From Bacillota bacterium (GTDB taxonomy: Bacteria; Bacillota; Bacilli; Alicyclobacillales; SLC66), in the NCBI GenBank assembly GCA_021820825.1, contig JAKADD010000162.1, forward strand, positions 1 to 5,980: a DNA stretch of 5,980 bases, read 5' to 3'. The notes beneath the pieces are model-generated. The model was not told the DNA's origin and made no database searches. It was given only the letters and a program-made list of their open reading frames with translations. Shown piece after piece: positions 1 to 5,944 of the stretch. The position numbers were made by a program, and so were the translations under genes. The first letter of the stretch is position 1; the number at the start of each line of letters is the position of its first letter.

Positions 1-75
1 GTGGGAATGGCTTTGTAACACACCAGGTCATGCATGGTCGCAGGCAGAATAACAACGAATACAGGAGGGTTTCAC

Positions 76-375
76 ATGTTAAGTAGCAGCCAGTTCAAGG
101 AATGGTTAGAACAGTTACCCGATCACGAGGTAGACGGATTTGAGGAGGCGGTTCACGCCGCAGGCGCAGCATTTTCAGAACGCGAGAACGACGGCATGGT
201 CCGCAACTGCATCAGCGGTTTTTACGGCGACAATCCGTACATTTGGGCCGAGGATTCCGTGCAATCAATCTCAACAAATTGCAAAGGGAGCGCAGAGGCG
301 AGAAGGGTTGTCGTCACTGTTGTCAGTGAGGCTCTGACAGCCTTGGAACAATCTGCCCCGACCATTCACAAATAA
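76..375 (+). CDS. Hypothetical protein, 99 aa
   Basis: I do not recognise this protein. The start at 76 is preferred over the in-frame upstream ATG at 34 because a strong Shine-Dalgarno (AGGAGGG, 63-69) sits 6 bases before it and nothing comparable precedes 34. The protein is acidic in its first half (EEAVH, SERENDG) and ends in a mostly helical-looking stretch (residues about 70-91, rich in Ala, Val, Glu). It has two Cys, no signal peptide and no membrane segment, so it is probably cytoplasmic. It is followed 38 bases downstream by another small same-strand gene and then the acyl-CoA dehydrogenase, so the three may share a transcript. No function is assigned. The ribosome site and composition make it a likely real gene. 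Confidence 0.7.
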   Translation: MLSSSQFKEWLEQLPDHEVDGFEEAVHAAGAAFSERENDGMVRNCISGFYGDNPYIWAEDSVQSISTNCKGSAEARRVVVTVVSEALTALEQSAPTIHK

Positions 376-413
376 ACAGACTGGATTGCAGTGCACAGTT
401 CACGGAGTGTGGT

Positions 414-650
414 ATGAAGGCGGTGTTCGCTATGTTGGCCGAATTGAAAGCGCGTCTGCAGGAAAAAGGACGGGCTGCGTTTATGGCGGACAATATCCAG
501 ATGGTGTTGTACGAAAATGAAACGAATCACAGCTTTGTGCTTGAAGAACAGGACTATGGGGCAGTCTGCTTTGCCTTCTCGCTGGAGGACGCCCTGTCCT
601 GCGTGCTGGATCACACTGGCGGCGAAGATGTCCAAATGCTGGATGAGTGA
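414..650 (+). CDS. Hypothetical protein, 78 aa
   Basis: I do not recognise this protein. The ATG at 414 has GGAG at 404-407, spaced 6 bases. A second in-frame ATG at 432 also has a purine-rich stretch before it, so a 72 aa form is possible. The protein starts with a basic amphipathic helix-like segment (residues about 8-21, LAELKARLQEKGRA), followed by alternating hydrophobic and polar residues that look like beta strands (QMVLYENE, HSFVLEE, YGAVCFAFS), and ends very acidic. The pattern suggests a small alpha/beta cytoplasmic protein. It has no signal peptide or membrane segment. It lies between another small orphan gene and the dehydrogenase. Its stop is immediately followed by a hairpin. 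Confidence 0.65.
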   Translation: MKAVFAMLAELKARLQEKGRAAFMADNIQMVLYENETNHSFVLEEQDYGAVCFAFSLEDALSCVLDHTGGEDVQMLDE

Positions 651-687
651 GCGATTCAACCGCGCTGAAATATTCTGCGGGAATCGC
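651..687 (+). promoter_or_regulatory. Intergenic hairpin before the acyl-CoA dehydrogenase
   Basis: GCGATTC (651-657) pairs perfectly with GAATCGC (681-687). Inside it CCGC (660-663) pairs with GCGG (677-680), with only an AA bulge on the left arm and a 13-base loop. The stem begins at the base after the stop codon of the 78 aa gene. No T-run follows, so it is not a standard intrinsic terminator. It could weaken read-through into the dehydrogenase or protect an mRNA end. The structure is read from the sequence and its role is inferred. Confidence 0.4.
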
Positions 688-733
688 GTCACCTGTGTAC
701 AGAGTGCTGAGGAAGCGACGGGGATGAACTGAC

Positions 734-1882
734 ATGGAATTCACGCTGAGCAAACTACACGAACAGACTCGCGAATTGGTCATGAATTTCGCGCAACGGG
801 AACTCGCACCCGGCGCATTTCAACGTGATGAAGAGGAACGATATGACCGGTCGCTCTTTGACAGGATGGCTGCGCTCGGAATAACGGGTATTCCCTATCC
901 CGAGGAGTACGGTGGCGCCGGACTGGACCATTTGGCCAATGTACTTGCCATTGCAGAACTCTCGAAAGTAGACGCATCAATTGGATCTGACTTGTCCATT
1001 CACAGTGCGCTTGCGTCATGGGTAATTTCTGAATTTGCGACAGAGGCCCAGAAACAGGAGTATCTAAAACCATTGGCTGAAGGCAAACGGCTCGGGGCAT
1101 TTAGCTTAACGGAAGCGAACGCAGGCTCTGATACGGTCAATATGCGCACGAGAGCGGTCCGCGACGGGAATGAATATATCCTGAATGGCGGAAAGGTATT
1201 CACGTCAAACGGCGGCGTCGCCGATCTATACGTCGTGTTCGCCGTGACCAGCGAGGGCGCTGAGGATGGAGGAATCAGCGCGTTCATCATCGAGAAGGAC
1301 TGGCCCGGATTCACCACTGGTAAACCAGAGCGGAAAATGGGCATTCGTGCTCATATCGTAGCCGAATTGATTTTCGACAATTGTCGCGTACCGGAAAAGA
1401 ATTTGTTGGGCCAGGAAGGACATGGGCTGGCCATCGCCAGACGTGCACTGCAGAGCGGGCGTTTGGGCATGAGCGCGCAGGCGCTCGGAATCGCAGAGGC
1501 TGCATTTGCACATGCCAAAAATTATGCCTTAGCAAGAAACCAATATGGAAAACCGATTGCCGAGTTGCAGTCGATTCGATTCAAACTCGCAGACATGGCT
1601 GTCAAGCTGGAGACTGCACGATGGCTTGTCTACCATGCGGCGTGGCTGCAGTCACAGGGAATGCCATTCGCCCTCCAGTCTGCCATGGCAAAGGCGCATG
1701 TGTCGACTGTGGCCGGTGAAATCACAAATGAAGCCATTCAGATTTTTGGCGGTTACGGGTTCATTCGTGACTATCCAGTGGAGCGCCTGTTCAGAGACGC
1801 GAAAATAACGCAGATTTACACTGGCACCGTGGAGCTTCAAAAGGTGGAGATCGCAGCGGCAATTCTGGATCAATCAACGTAA
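734..1882 (+). CDS. Acyl-CoA dehydrogenase family protein, 382 aa, unusual active site
   Basis: This is a full-length FAD-dependent acyl-CoA dehydrogenase; family members oxidise acyl-CoA at C2-C3 and pass electrons to ETF in the cytoplasm. Visible landmarks are IPYPEEYGGAG (53-63), the FAD/substrate signature LTEANAGSD (125-133), KMGIR (201-205), helix G with SGRLGMSAQALGIAEAAF (241-258), RNQYGKPIAELQ (268-279) and QIFGGYGFIRDYPVERLFRDAKI (336-358). The ATG at 734 has GGGGA at 720-724 as ribosome site, and residues MEFTLSK match typical family N-termini. The oddity is that the usual IYEGT, whose Glu is the catalytic base, is IYTGT here (Thr363, codon ACT at 1820-1822). The alternative Glu position of long-chain/isovaleryl enzymes (helix G) is Gly242. 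Asp86 lies in the loop that normally reads VILS and lines the acyl pocket, and the usual RxSxT near 205 reads RAHIV. The fold is certain. Substrate and even dehydrogenase activity are open. The 3' end overlaps convergent lplJ by 9 bases. Confidence 0.96.
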   Translation: MEFTLSKLHEQTRELVMNFAQRELAPGAFQRDEEERYDRSLFDRMAALGITGIPYPEEYGGAGLDHLANVLAIAELSKVDASIGSDLSIHSALASWVISEFATEAQKQEYLKPLAEGKRLGAFSLTEANAGSDTVNMRTRAVRDGNEYILNGGKVFTSNGGVADLYVVFAVTSEGAEDGGISAFIIEKDWPGFTTGKPERKMGIRAHIVAELIFDNCRVPEKNLLGQEGHGLAIARRALQSGRLGMSAQALGIAEAAFAHAKNYALARNQYGKPIAELQSIRFKLADMAVKLETARWLVYHAAWLQSQGMPFALQSAMAKAHVSTVAGEITNEAIQIFGGYGFIRDYPVERLFRDAKITQIYTGTVELQKVEIAAAILDQST

Positions 1883-2863
1883 CAACAGGCTGACGAATTG
1901 CTCGGCGCTCACGTTTCCAAAGTAGCGGTTTAGATCAAAGGCGGACAGGGTGGCCATCAGATCAGCCTGCAGATACCGCCGCCCGATCAGGCTCGTCTCA
2001 ATATCAAGGATATCGTCGAGGCAAAAAAAGTCTCCATAAATCTTGCACATTTCAATGAGTCCGTCTTTGACCAGAAGTCTGACGTCAATGGCTCCGCCAG
2101 GGAATCGCTGCTGTCGTTTCAGGTTACATTCAGGCGATTTGCCGAAATTCCAGTTCCAGTTTCTGTAGCGTTGTTCAGCCAGTTCATGAACCCTGTTCCA
2201 GTCGACATCTGTCAGACGACGAACCGGAACTGTCCGTCCTTCAAACAGGAATTGCAGCAAAGTCTCCCGAAACATCTCTATTGTCATGTCCTCCTGTAAA
2301 AATTCCCGGATGTTTGCGACACGACTGCGCACCGATGCGATGCCTTTGGATGCAATTTTTTCTGCATCCACCCGAAGCGCCTGCGCGATGTTGTCGAGAT
2401 TCACATCAAACAGCAGGGTGCCGTGGCTGAACATCCTGTTCATGGTCGCAAATTGGGCATTCCCCGAAATTTTTCGATCGCCGACCTGAATGTCATTGCG
2501 ACCCGTCAATTCCGCCTGTACTCCGAGCTTGCGAAGTGCTGCAATGATCGGTTCGGTAAATCGGTGAAAGTTGCGGAAGGCGTTCCCATCGTTTTTGGTG
2601 ATGAAGCTAAAATTCAGATTCCCTCGATCGTGATAAACGGCGCCTCCCCCAGACAAACGCCGGACGACATGAATTCCGTGCTCCTGCACATACTCAGGAT
2701 TGATTTCCGCAAATGTATTTTGATTCTTGCCAACGATGATGGATGGTTCATTGATATAAAACAGCAAATACGATGCATCCAAGTCGAAATTCGTGAGAGC
2801 ATATTCCTCCAATGCCAGATTCAGCGTGGGATCAAACGTATTACTGCCGTCGATATAATACAT
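1874..2863 (-). CDS. lplJ: Lipoate-protein ligase, LplJ type, 329 aa
   Basis: This enzyme activates free lipoate with ATP to lipoyl-AMP and attaches it to the lysine of lipoyl domains (2-oxoacid dehydrogenase E2 subunits, GcvH) in the cytoplasm. Family landmarks are the N-terminal YYIDGSNTFDPTLNLALEEY, PSIIVGKNQNT (40-50), RRLSGGGAVYHD (68-79), GNLNFSF (81-87), GRNDI (121-125) and RKISGNAQ (130-137) with the reactive Lys131. A C-terminal accessory domain follows (about 240-329, with PGGAIDVRL, CKIYGDFF and YFGN). Length and sequence follow Bacillus subtilis LplJ closely from memory. The start is chosen at the ATG at 2863, which matches the MLFIDN start of the homologue. A TTG directly before it (2866) is also in frame and better spaced (7 bases) from GGGGAG at 2874-2879, so it may be used too. 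It lies 66 bases downstream of the transglutaminase-like gene, so co-transcription is plausible. Confidence 0.97.
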   Translation of the reverse strand: MYYIDGSNTFDPTLNLALEEYALTNFDLDASYLLFYINEPSIIVGKNQNTFAEINPEYVQEHGIHVVRRLSGGGAVYHDRGNLNFSFITKNDGNAFRNFHRFTEPIIAALRKLGVQAELTGRNDIQVGDRKISGNAQFATMNRMFSHGTLLFDVNLDNIAQALRVDAEKIASKGIASVRSRVANIREFLQEDMTIEMFRETLLQFLFEGRTVPVRRLTDVDWNRVHELAEQRYRNWNWNFGKSPECNLKRQQRFPGGAIDVRLLVKDGLIEMCKIYGDFFCLDDILDIETSLIGRRYLQADLMATLSAFDLNRYFGNVSAEQFVSLLLR

Positions 2864-2929
2864 CAAGGTTCCGCTCCCCTCCAGCCAGCGTCTGGGCTTT
2901 CATCGTGACTGTGCGCCGTCAGACCGACT

Positions 2930-3565
2930 TTACCTAACAAATCGTGCGGCATCCTGAGTCGAAATCTCCGACGGGCGCACATAAAACAACTCCTTACAGT
3001 CTGCGGACCGATTCATGGATTGGACGACGGTTTCCAGCGGTTCAGTGAACACATAGGGGTAATCGATCTCCCCCAGTTCCGGATGAATGTCGTACGCCAG
3101 CCGTTCTGTCAACAGCGAAAATTCCGAATGAACGCCAGGCTTGTCGCCGCGCGGATCCAGTCGTACCCACCTGTTCAAATTCTTGAAATAGACCGCGTTT
3201 AACCCATGCAACGCGAATCCCGACTCCGGAGTTCCCTTCCTCGTCACACGTTGGTAACAAAAGCCTGCGGCCATTCCCAGTCCTCGCAAGAGCGCGCCTA
3301 ACAGATGCGCCTTTGCGAAACAGATGCCCTCTCTTTGCCCGAGCACATCAGAAGCGCGAATCGTGACCACGTCGCTATCCACATCAAAAGAGTGTTGGAT
3401 GTGATCGCGAACGTATTCGAAGGCCGCCTGCGCACGCGCGACATCCGAGTCGGCTCGTGTACGAATGTCTGCGATGATCGCCTGTACGGTAGGATCCTGA
3501 ACATCGACAATTTCTGTAGACGCCAGATACGAATTGCTATCCGCCTGTTCCACGATGAGTTCCAT
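2930..3565 (-). CDS. Transglutaminase-like (papain-fold) domain protein, 211 aa
   Basis: This is a soluble transglutaminase-core protein of the type common in Bacillales; members are thought to be cysteine hydrolases or proteases, but the substrate is unknown. The catalytic triad is visible: Cys82 in REGICFAKAHLLGALLRGLG, His120 in FALHGLNAVYF, and Asp137 in RWVRLDPRGDK. An N-terminal helical region (22-60) leads into the core, and the C-terminal part (150-211) carries EIDYPYVFTEP. There is no signal peptide. Several in-frame ATGs compete (3616, 3583, 3574, 3565). I chose 3565 because AAAGGA (3575-3580) lies 9 bases before it and MELIVEQ looks like a typical start of this family. The ATG at 3574, with GGGGTG behind it, is a close alternative. 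It precedes lplJ on the same strand. Confidence 0.93.
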   Translation of the reverse strand: MELIVEQADSNSYLASTEIVDVQDPTVQAIIADIRTRADSDVARAQAAFEYVRDHIQHSFDVDSDVVTIRASDVLGQREGICFAKAHLLGALLRGLGMAAGFCYQRVTRKGTPESGFALHGLNAVYFKNLNRWVRLDPRGDKPGVHSEFSLLTERLAYDIHPELGEIDYPYVFTEPLETVVQSMNRSADCKELFYVRPSEISTQDAARFVR

Positions 3566-3993
3566 GTTCTTCATTCCTTTCATCACCCCATGGCAGCGCA
3601 CGTTCAGACATGGCAACGCCAGACGCAGCCGCTTGTTCCAGCGTTATCATACGACCTTCTGCGATTGTAGTTTGTGTGGAGAATCACAAACAGTTGACGC
3701 ATAATACGATTCATTGTCGGTGTGGATGTCCGCGCCAAAGTTTCTGTCACAGGAGAAAGCAGCAGATCAAGATCACTGAAAAACTGCGCTCAGGTCTGAC
3801 CATACTCTTTATCCGCTTCAACCCATCGCCCAGTTCCCATGCCCGCGGATACAACTACGCGGGGAGAGCGAACCACTTTTATAAACCCTTTATCTGTCCG
3901 GTTAACAGATCGACTGTACAGTTCCGAGGAAAGCATTTCCTTGCCGGATGACTATGGATTCGGTTTTACCAATGCGGTTTTCCAGCCGTACCC
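3566..3993. other. 428-base intergenic region between MOSC and transglutaminase-like genes
   Basis: No confident gene lies here. Plus-strand frames at 3610-3951 and 3839-4144 lack ribosome sites and recognisable protein sequence, and the second runs antisense into the MOSC gene. On the minus strand there is one 48-codon frame (listed separately) and a 36-codon frame starting at about 3713 with no ribosome site. The promoter of the transglutaminase-like gene should lie here. TATGAT- and TACAAT-like boxes occur on the minus strand near 3650-3672 without a good -35 partner. No clear terminator hairpin follows the MOSC stop. Confidence 0.5.
3790..3936 (-). CDS. Possible small protein, 48 aa
   Basis: An ATG at 3936 opens a 48-codon frame on the minus strand, the same strand as its neighbours. 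AAGG lies very close before the ATG (2-base gap), which is a poor spacing. The predicted peptide is basic and Val/Gly-rich in the middle (FIKVVRSPRVVVSAGMG) and ends in a charged tail (WVEADKEYGQT). By hand count about 58% of first codon positions are G or C, which is coding-like, but the frame is short enough to be chance. I do not recognise it. It could also be a remnant of a longer gene. Confidence 0.2.
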   Translation of the reverse strand: MLSSELYSRSVNRTDKGFIKVVRSPRVVVSAGMGTGRWVEADKEYGQT

Positions 3994-4653
3994 TCATCCG
4001 TACAATGCTGCCGCGCGCCTGACGAACCAGTCGTGCATGCGCGGGGACATGGCGCTGCAATCTACCGCAGATGAGACGAACGCCCTGTCCGCAGACTCAT
4101 CGCGGTGCGCGGCGTACACTAGCGCGACCGACAGCCGCGGATAGGGGCGTTCAAGCAGATGCCAAGCATTCCCTTTCTCTACCGCACCCTCGCTAAGCGT
4201 GCGGTAGAACCATCCGGTGCGCCCACTTCTCATAATCCGCTGTAGAAGATCTTCGACACCGTTTCTGCGCGGTATTTTCCAGCAGGGAATCCGCGGCTCC
4301 GAAACTTGGAGCACCGCTTTCCCAATGCAAAATACATCCCCGATGCAGACATTCTCTTCCGTCAGACCAGCTACGGTCATGTTTTCTCCGAACCCGCCGT
4401 GCGGCAATTCCCTTCCCAGCTCCTTCTGCCACGCCTCGTAGTGGGAGGCCGCGTACGCGAGCACCGTGCGATGGGATCCACCATGATTTTTCAAGTCTGC
4501 CTGGGCGTCGCCCGTCATTCCATCCACACCCACCCAGACAGCGCCTTCCACCTGCAACTTGACAATCCCACTGCGCCAGTTTCCCCCGTCTTCTCCTTCT
4601 CGCATTTCATGTGGCATCCCCACTTGGATCGAAATCACGATCGGCCTGTCCAT
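3994..4653 (-). CDS. MOSC-domain protein (YiiM/YflK type), 219 aa
   Basis: MOSC domains bind or transfer sulfur or molybdenum cofactor through a conserved Cys. Standalone members such as E. coli YiiM and B. subtilis YflK are linked to detoxification of N-hydroxylated base analogues. Landmarks are the GDAQADLKNHGG motif (48-59), followed by TVLAYAASHYEAW, GGFGENMTV (86-94), IGDVFCIGKAVLQVSEPRIPCWKI (104-127) with the conserved Cys124, and a tail with SGRTGWFYRTLSEG. The length matches the YiiM/YflK family, whose C-terminal extension follows the MOSC core. The start at 4653 is clear because TGGAGGTGA (4657-4665) lies 3 bases before it. The gene stands alone and its natural substrate cannot be read from context. 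Confidence 0.95.
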   Translation of the reverse strand: MDRPIVISIQVGMPHEMREGEDGGNWRSGIVKLQVEGAVWVGVDGMTGDAQADLKNHGGSHRTVLAYAASHYEAWQKELGRELPHGGFGENMTVAGLTEENVCIGDVFCIGKAVLQVSEPRIPCWKIPRRNGVEDLLQRIMRSGRTGWFYRTLSEGAVEKGNAWHLLERPYPRLSVALVYAAHRDESADRAFVSSAVDCSAMSPRMHDWFVRRAAALYG

Positions 4654-5296
4654 ACATCACCTCCATTCCGTATTCTTCATCCTCCACATTTCGACGAGAC
4701 TCGACGGGAATCCTCTTGGGGTATAGCCACATACTGTTTCCGCTGACGCATAAGGACCGGAAGCAGGCTGACAGGGATATTCAGCTCCTGAATAAGTTAG
4801 TGCAAGCAGAAAATATTCTGTCACAGAATCTAAGAAAGCTGAATCGCCGCACAAATCTATGCATTCACCCCCCTTGGCGGCGTCACTAAAATCCTCGTAC
4901 CAGACAATCTCAAAGACTGGCGTAGAGATGTCATTGTGGTATTCTCCAAGAATCAACAAGACATTCCACGAAAGTGTCAGTCCTGGCATGACCGCAACAA
5001 TCCATGCGATTCTGGATTACCAGCGAGTTGAACAACAAGACTACAGAGCGTGTACGGACATTCTGATGCTGGCCGCAGGTATTCGTTGCTCCGCCTTTGC
5101 GTCTGTGCAAGGGCACGGTTTTTATGCCCATTACATCCATTTCGAGCACTTTTGTAAATTCCCCGACATGTGTAGTTCAAGCGGCAAGTCCATAAACTGC
5201 ACCTGTTCAAAGCGCGATGGTATAATGCCCATTACGGAATTGACCCCGCAGTGCACGGTGAGATGTATCAGAACCGGACAGCCGCATCAGTAAATT
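4654..5296. other. 643-base region without a convincing gene
   Basis: Two long frames face each other here and neither is persuasive. The minus frame 4989-4657 (110 codons, acidic, ending in TGA inside the MOSC ribosome site) could be translationally coupled to the MOSC gene. However, it has no ribosome site at its ATG, and hand-counted G+C at codon positions 1/2/3 is flat (about 49/47/45%). The plus frame 4859-5293 (144 codons, Cys- and His-rich, about 45/47/55% over 4928-5293) also lacks a ribosome site and has a low first-position value. A GGGGGGTGA run near 4866-4874 on the minus strand resembles a ribosome site but leads only to a TTG. The region may be a decayed gene, regulatory DNA or a very divergent small gene. 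Confidence 0.5.
5218..5226 (+). promoter_or_regulatory. Extended -10 promoter-like site
   Basis: TGGTATAAT is a perfect extended -10 (TGn plus TATAAT). The region 15-18 bases upstream has no good TTGACA match, which extended -10 promoters can tolerate. A plus-strand transcript from about 5233 would run to the strong hairpin at 5297-5335, about 100 bases, with no convincing gene inside. It might be a small RNA start or chance. Confidence 0.25.
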
Positions 5297-5335
5297 CTGC
5301 GACCCTTGACAAAAGCCATTTGGCAGGGGTCGCAG
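5297..5335 (-). terminator. Strong hairpin, likely terminator of the DUF2892 gene
   Basis: CTGCGACCC (5297-5305) pairs perfectly with GGGTCGCAG (5327-5335). The stem continues with T-G, T-A and G-C pairs, one mismatch (5309/5323) and CAAA/TTTG (5310-5313/5319-5322) around a 5-base loop. This gives about 16 pairs in 39 bases, starting 24 bases past the stop of the DUF2892 gene. On the minus strand it is followed by AATTTA, a weak rather than classic U-tract, so termination may be partial. It could also stop plus-strand transcription from 5233. Confidence 0.5.
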
Positions 5336-5358
5336 TGCGTTGCAGACCAATTGGCTGC

Positions 5359-5568
5359 TTAACGGCGCGGACACGTGCGTATGCCAAACAGCTTGTAGAA
5401 TACGCAAAATCCCGTGACGCCAGTGAGAAAAACGATTGCGCCCACCACATCCAACACGATCGACACAACATGCCCGTGTACAAAGAATAATCCGGCTCCC
5501 ACGATTGCCAGCCCTACGATGATTCTGATTGCTTGATCAGTCGATCCCACATTGCGCCAACTTTTCAT
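5359..5568 (-). CDS. DUF2892 (YgaP-like) small membrane protein, 69 aa
   Basis: This is a small two-helix membrane protein of the DUF2892 family, found alone or fused to rhodanese domains as in YgaP. The molecular role of standalone members is unknown. Landmarks are the N-terminal MKSWRNVGSTDQAIRIIVGLA, a first membrane helix at about 14-30, a second at about 35-52 (VSIVLDVVGAIVFLTGVTGF), and the family's paired Cys motif: Cys55 in GFCVFYKLFG and Cys66 in the C-terminal RTCPRR. The start at 5568 is supported by GGAGGAGGT (5578-5586), about 9 bases upstream, and by the family's usual N-terminus; an upstream in-frame ATG at 5622 would add 18 unmatched residues. The ATG overlaps the stop of an upstream remnant frame (ATGA), and a strong hairpin lies downstream. 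Confidence 0.9.
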   Translation of the reverse strand: MKSWRNVGSTDQAIRIIVGLAIVGAGLFFVHGHVVSIVLDVVGAIVFLTGVTGFCVFYKLFGIRTCPRR

Positions 5569-5855
5569 AGTGCGGATACCTCCTCCAGATAGATTGGTAG
5601 TTGAGTGATATGAACGGTACAACCTGGTTGCAAGACGTCTACTTTAAAATTCTGCGACATGCGACATGACGCCGTCGTATGCCCTCGAAAATAATGCGTT
5701 TCGCCTGCCGTAAAGTGTTCTGGCAGGATAAGCTGGAATCCTCGTCGAAATCCCTTTACGTAGCGGCCTTTAAATGTCTGTCCAATCTGGCTTTGCCATT
5801 GACACAGGTCTCCTGCATCAGACTGTTTACTTTGCGTACAGCGTTTTCTCCGCTG
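5565..5855 (-). pseudogene. 3' remnant of an unidentified gene, coupled to DUF2892 gene
   Basis: On the minus strand a frame is open for 96 codons from just after a TGA at 5856-5858 down to a TGA at 5565-5567, which overlaps the DUF2892 ATG in the classic ATGA arrangement. It has no usable start codon in its first two thirds; the only ATG leaves about 30 residues and has no ribosome site. The peptide reads like a real soluble protein: CQWQSQIGQTFKGRYV, then GFRRGFQLILPEHFTAGETH, ending VHITQLPIYLEEVSAL. First codon positions are about 57% G+C against about 44% at the second. I do not recognise the family. Its 5' end lies right where an IS3-type element begins, so I infer truncation by the insertion. 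The antisense frame at 5679-5873 is codon-aligned with it and is the likely shadow. Confidence 0.45.
5605..5633 (-). promoter_or_regulatory. Possible sigma-A promoter of the DUF2892 gene with overlapping palindrome
   Basis: On the minus strand TTGCAA (5628-5633) and TATCAC (5605-5610) are 17 bases apart, each matching the vegetative consensus at four of six positions. The start would fall near 5598, giving about a 30-base leader containing the strong ribosome site. TACAACC-T-GGTTGCA (5618-5632), a near-perfect palindrome, covers part of the -35 and spacer and could be an operator. It lies inside the remnant reading frame. Confidence 0.25.
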
Positions 5856-5898
5856 TCATTTTGGATGTGGTGATGTTAGGCTTTAGTGGTGGACACAG

Positions 5899-5933
5899 CG
5901 AATCGAGAGTGTGAAAATAAGTAAATCGATTCG
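5899..5933 (+). repeat. Inverted repeat reaching the transposase ribosome site
   Basis: CGAATCGA (5899-5906) and TCGATTCG (5926-5933) are perfect 8-base complements with a 19-base loop. The right arm ends on the first base of GAGGTG (5933-5938), the ribosome site of OrfA. IS elements often carry such a structure so that transcripts entering from outside cannot be translated into transposase; that role here is inferred. Confidence 0.45.
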
Positions 5934-5944
5934 AGGTGTTTATA

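Noticed and set aside
1..52. Possible 3' end of an upstream gene (frame 2 open to a TAA at 50-52)
   Set aside because: Only 16 codons are visible, frame 3 is also open to 84-86, and the residues match no family I can name.
34..75. Upstream start extending the first small gene by 14 residues
   Set aside because: The AGGAGGG ribosome site at 63-69 would lie inside the gene, while it is ideally placed for the ATG at 76.
2286..2908. Plus-strand frames opposite lplJ (67 and 161 codons)
   Set aside because: They are antisense to a gene with clear family motifs over its whole length; no ribosome sites or recognisable domains.
3606..3713. Minus-strand 36-codon frame between the small ORF and the transglutaminase-like gene
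   Set aside because: It has no ribosome site and lies where the promoter of the transglutaminase-like gene is expected.
3961..3983. Near-repeat of CGGTTTTACC and CGGTTTTCC as a possible operator or terminator
   Set aside because: It is a short imperfect direct repeat with no dyad symmetry and no link to a promoter.
3839..4144. Plus-strand frame of 101 codons
   Set aside because: It lies largely antisense to the well-supported MOSC gene, has no ribosome site and does not resemble a known protein.
5679..5873. Plus-strand frame of 64 codons before the IS element
   Set aside because: It is the codon-aligned complement of the minus-strand remnant, has low G+C at first positions and no ribosome site.
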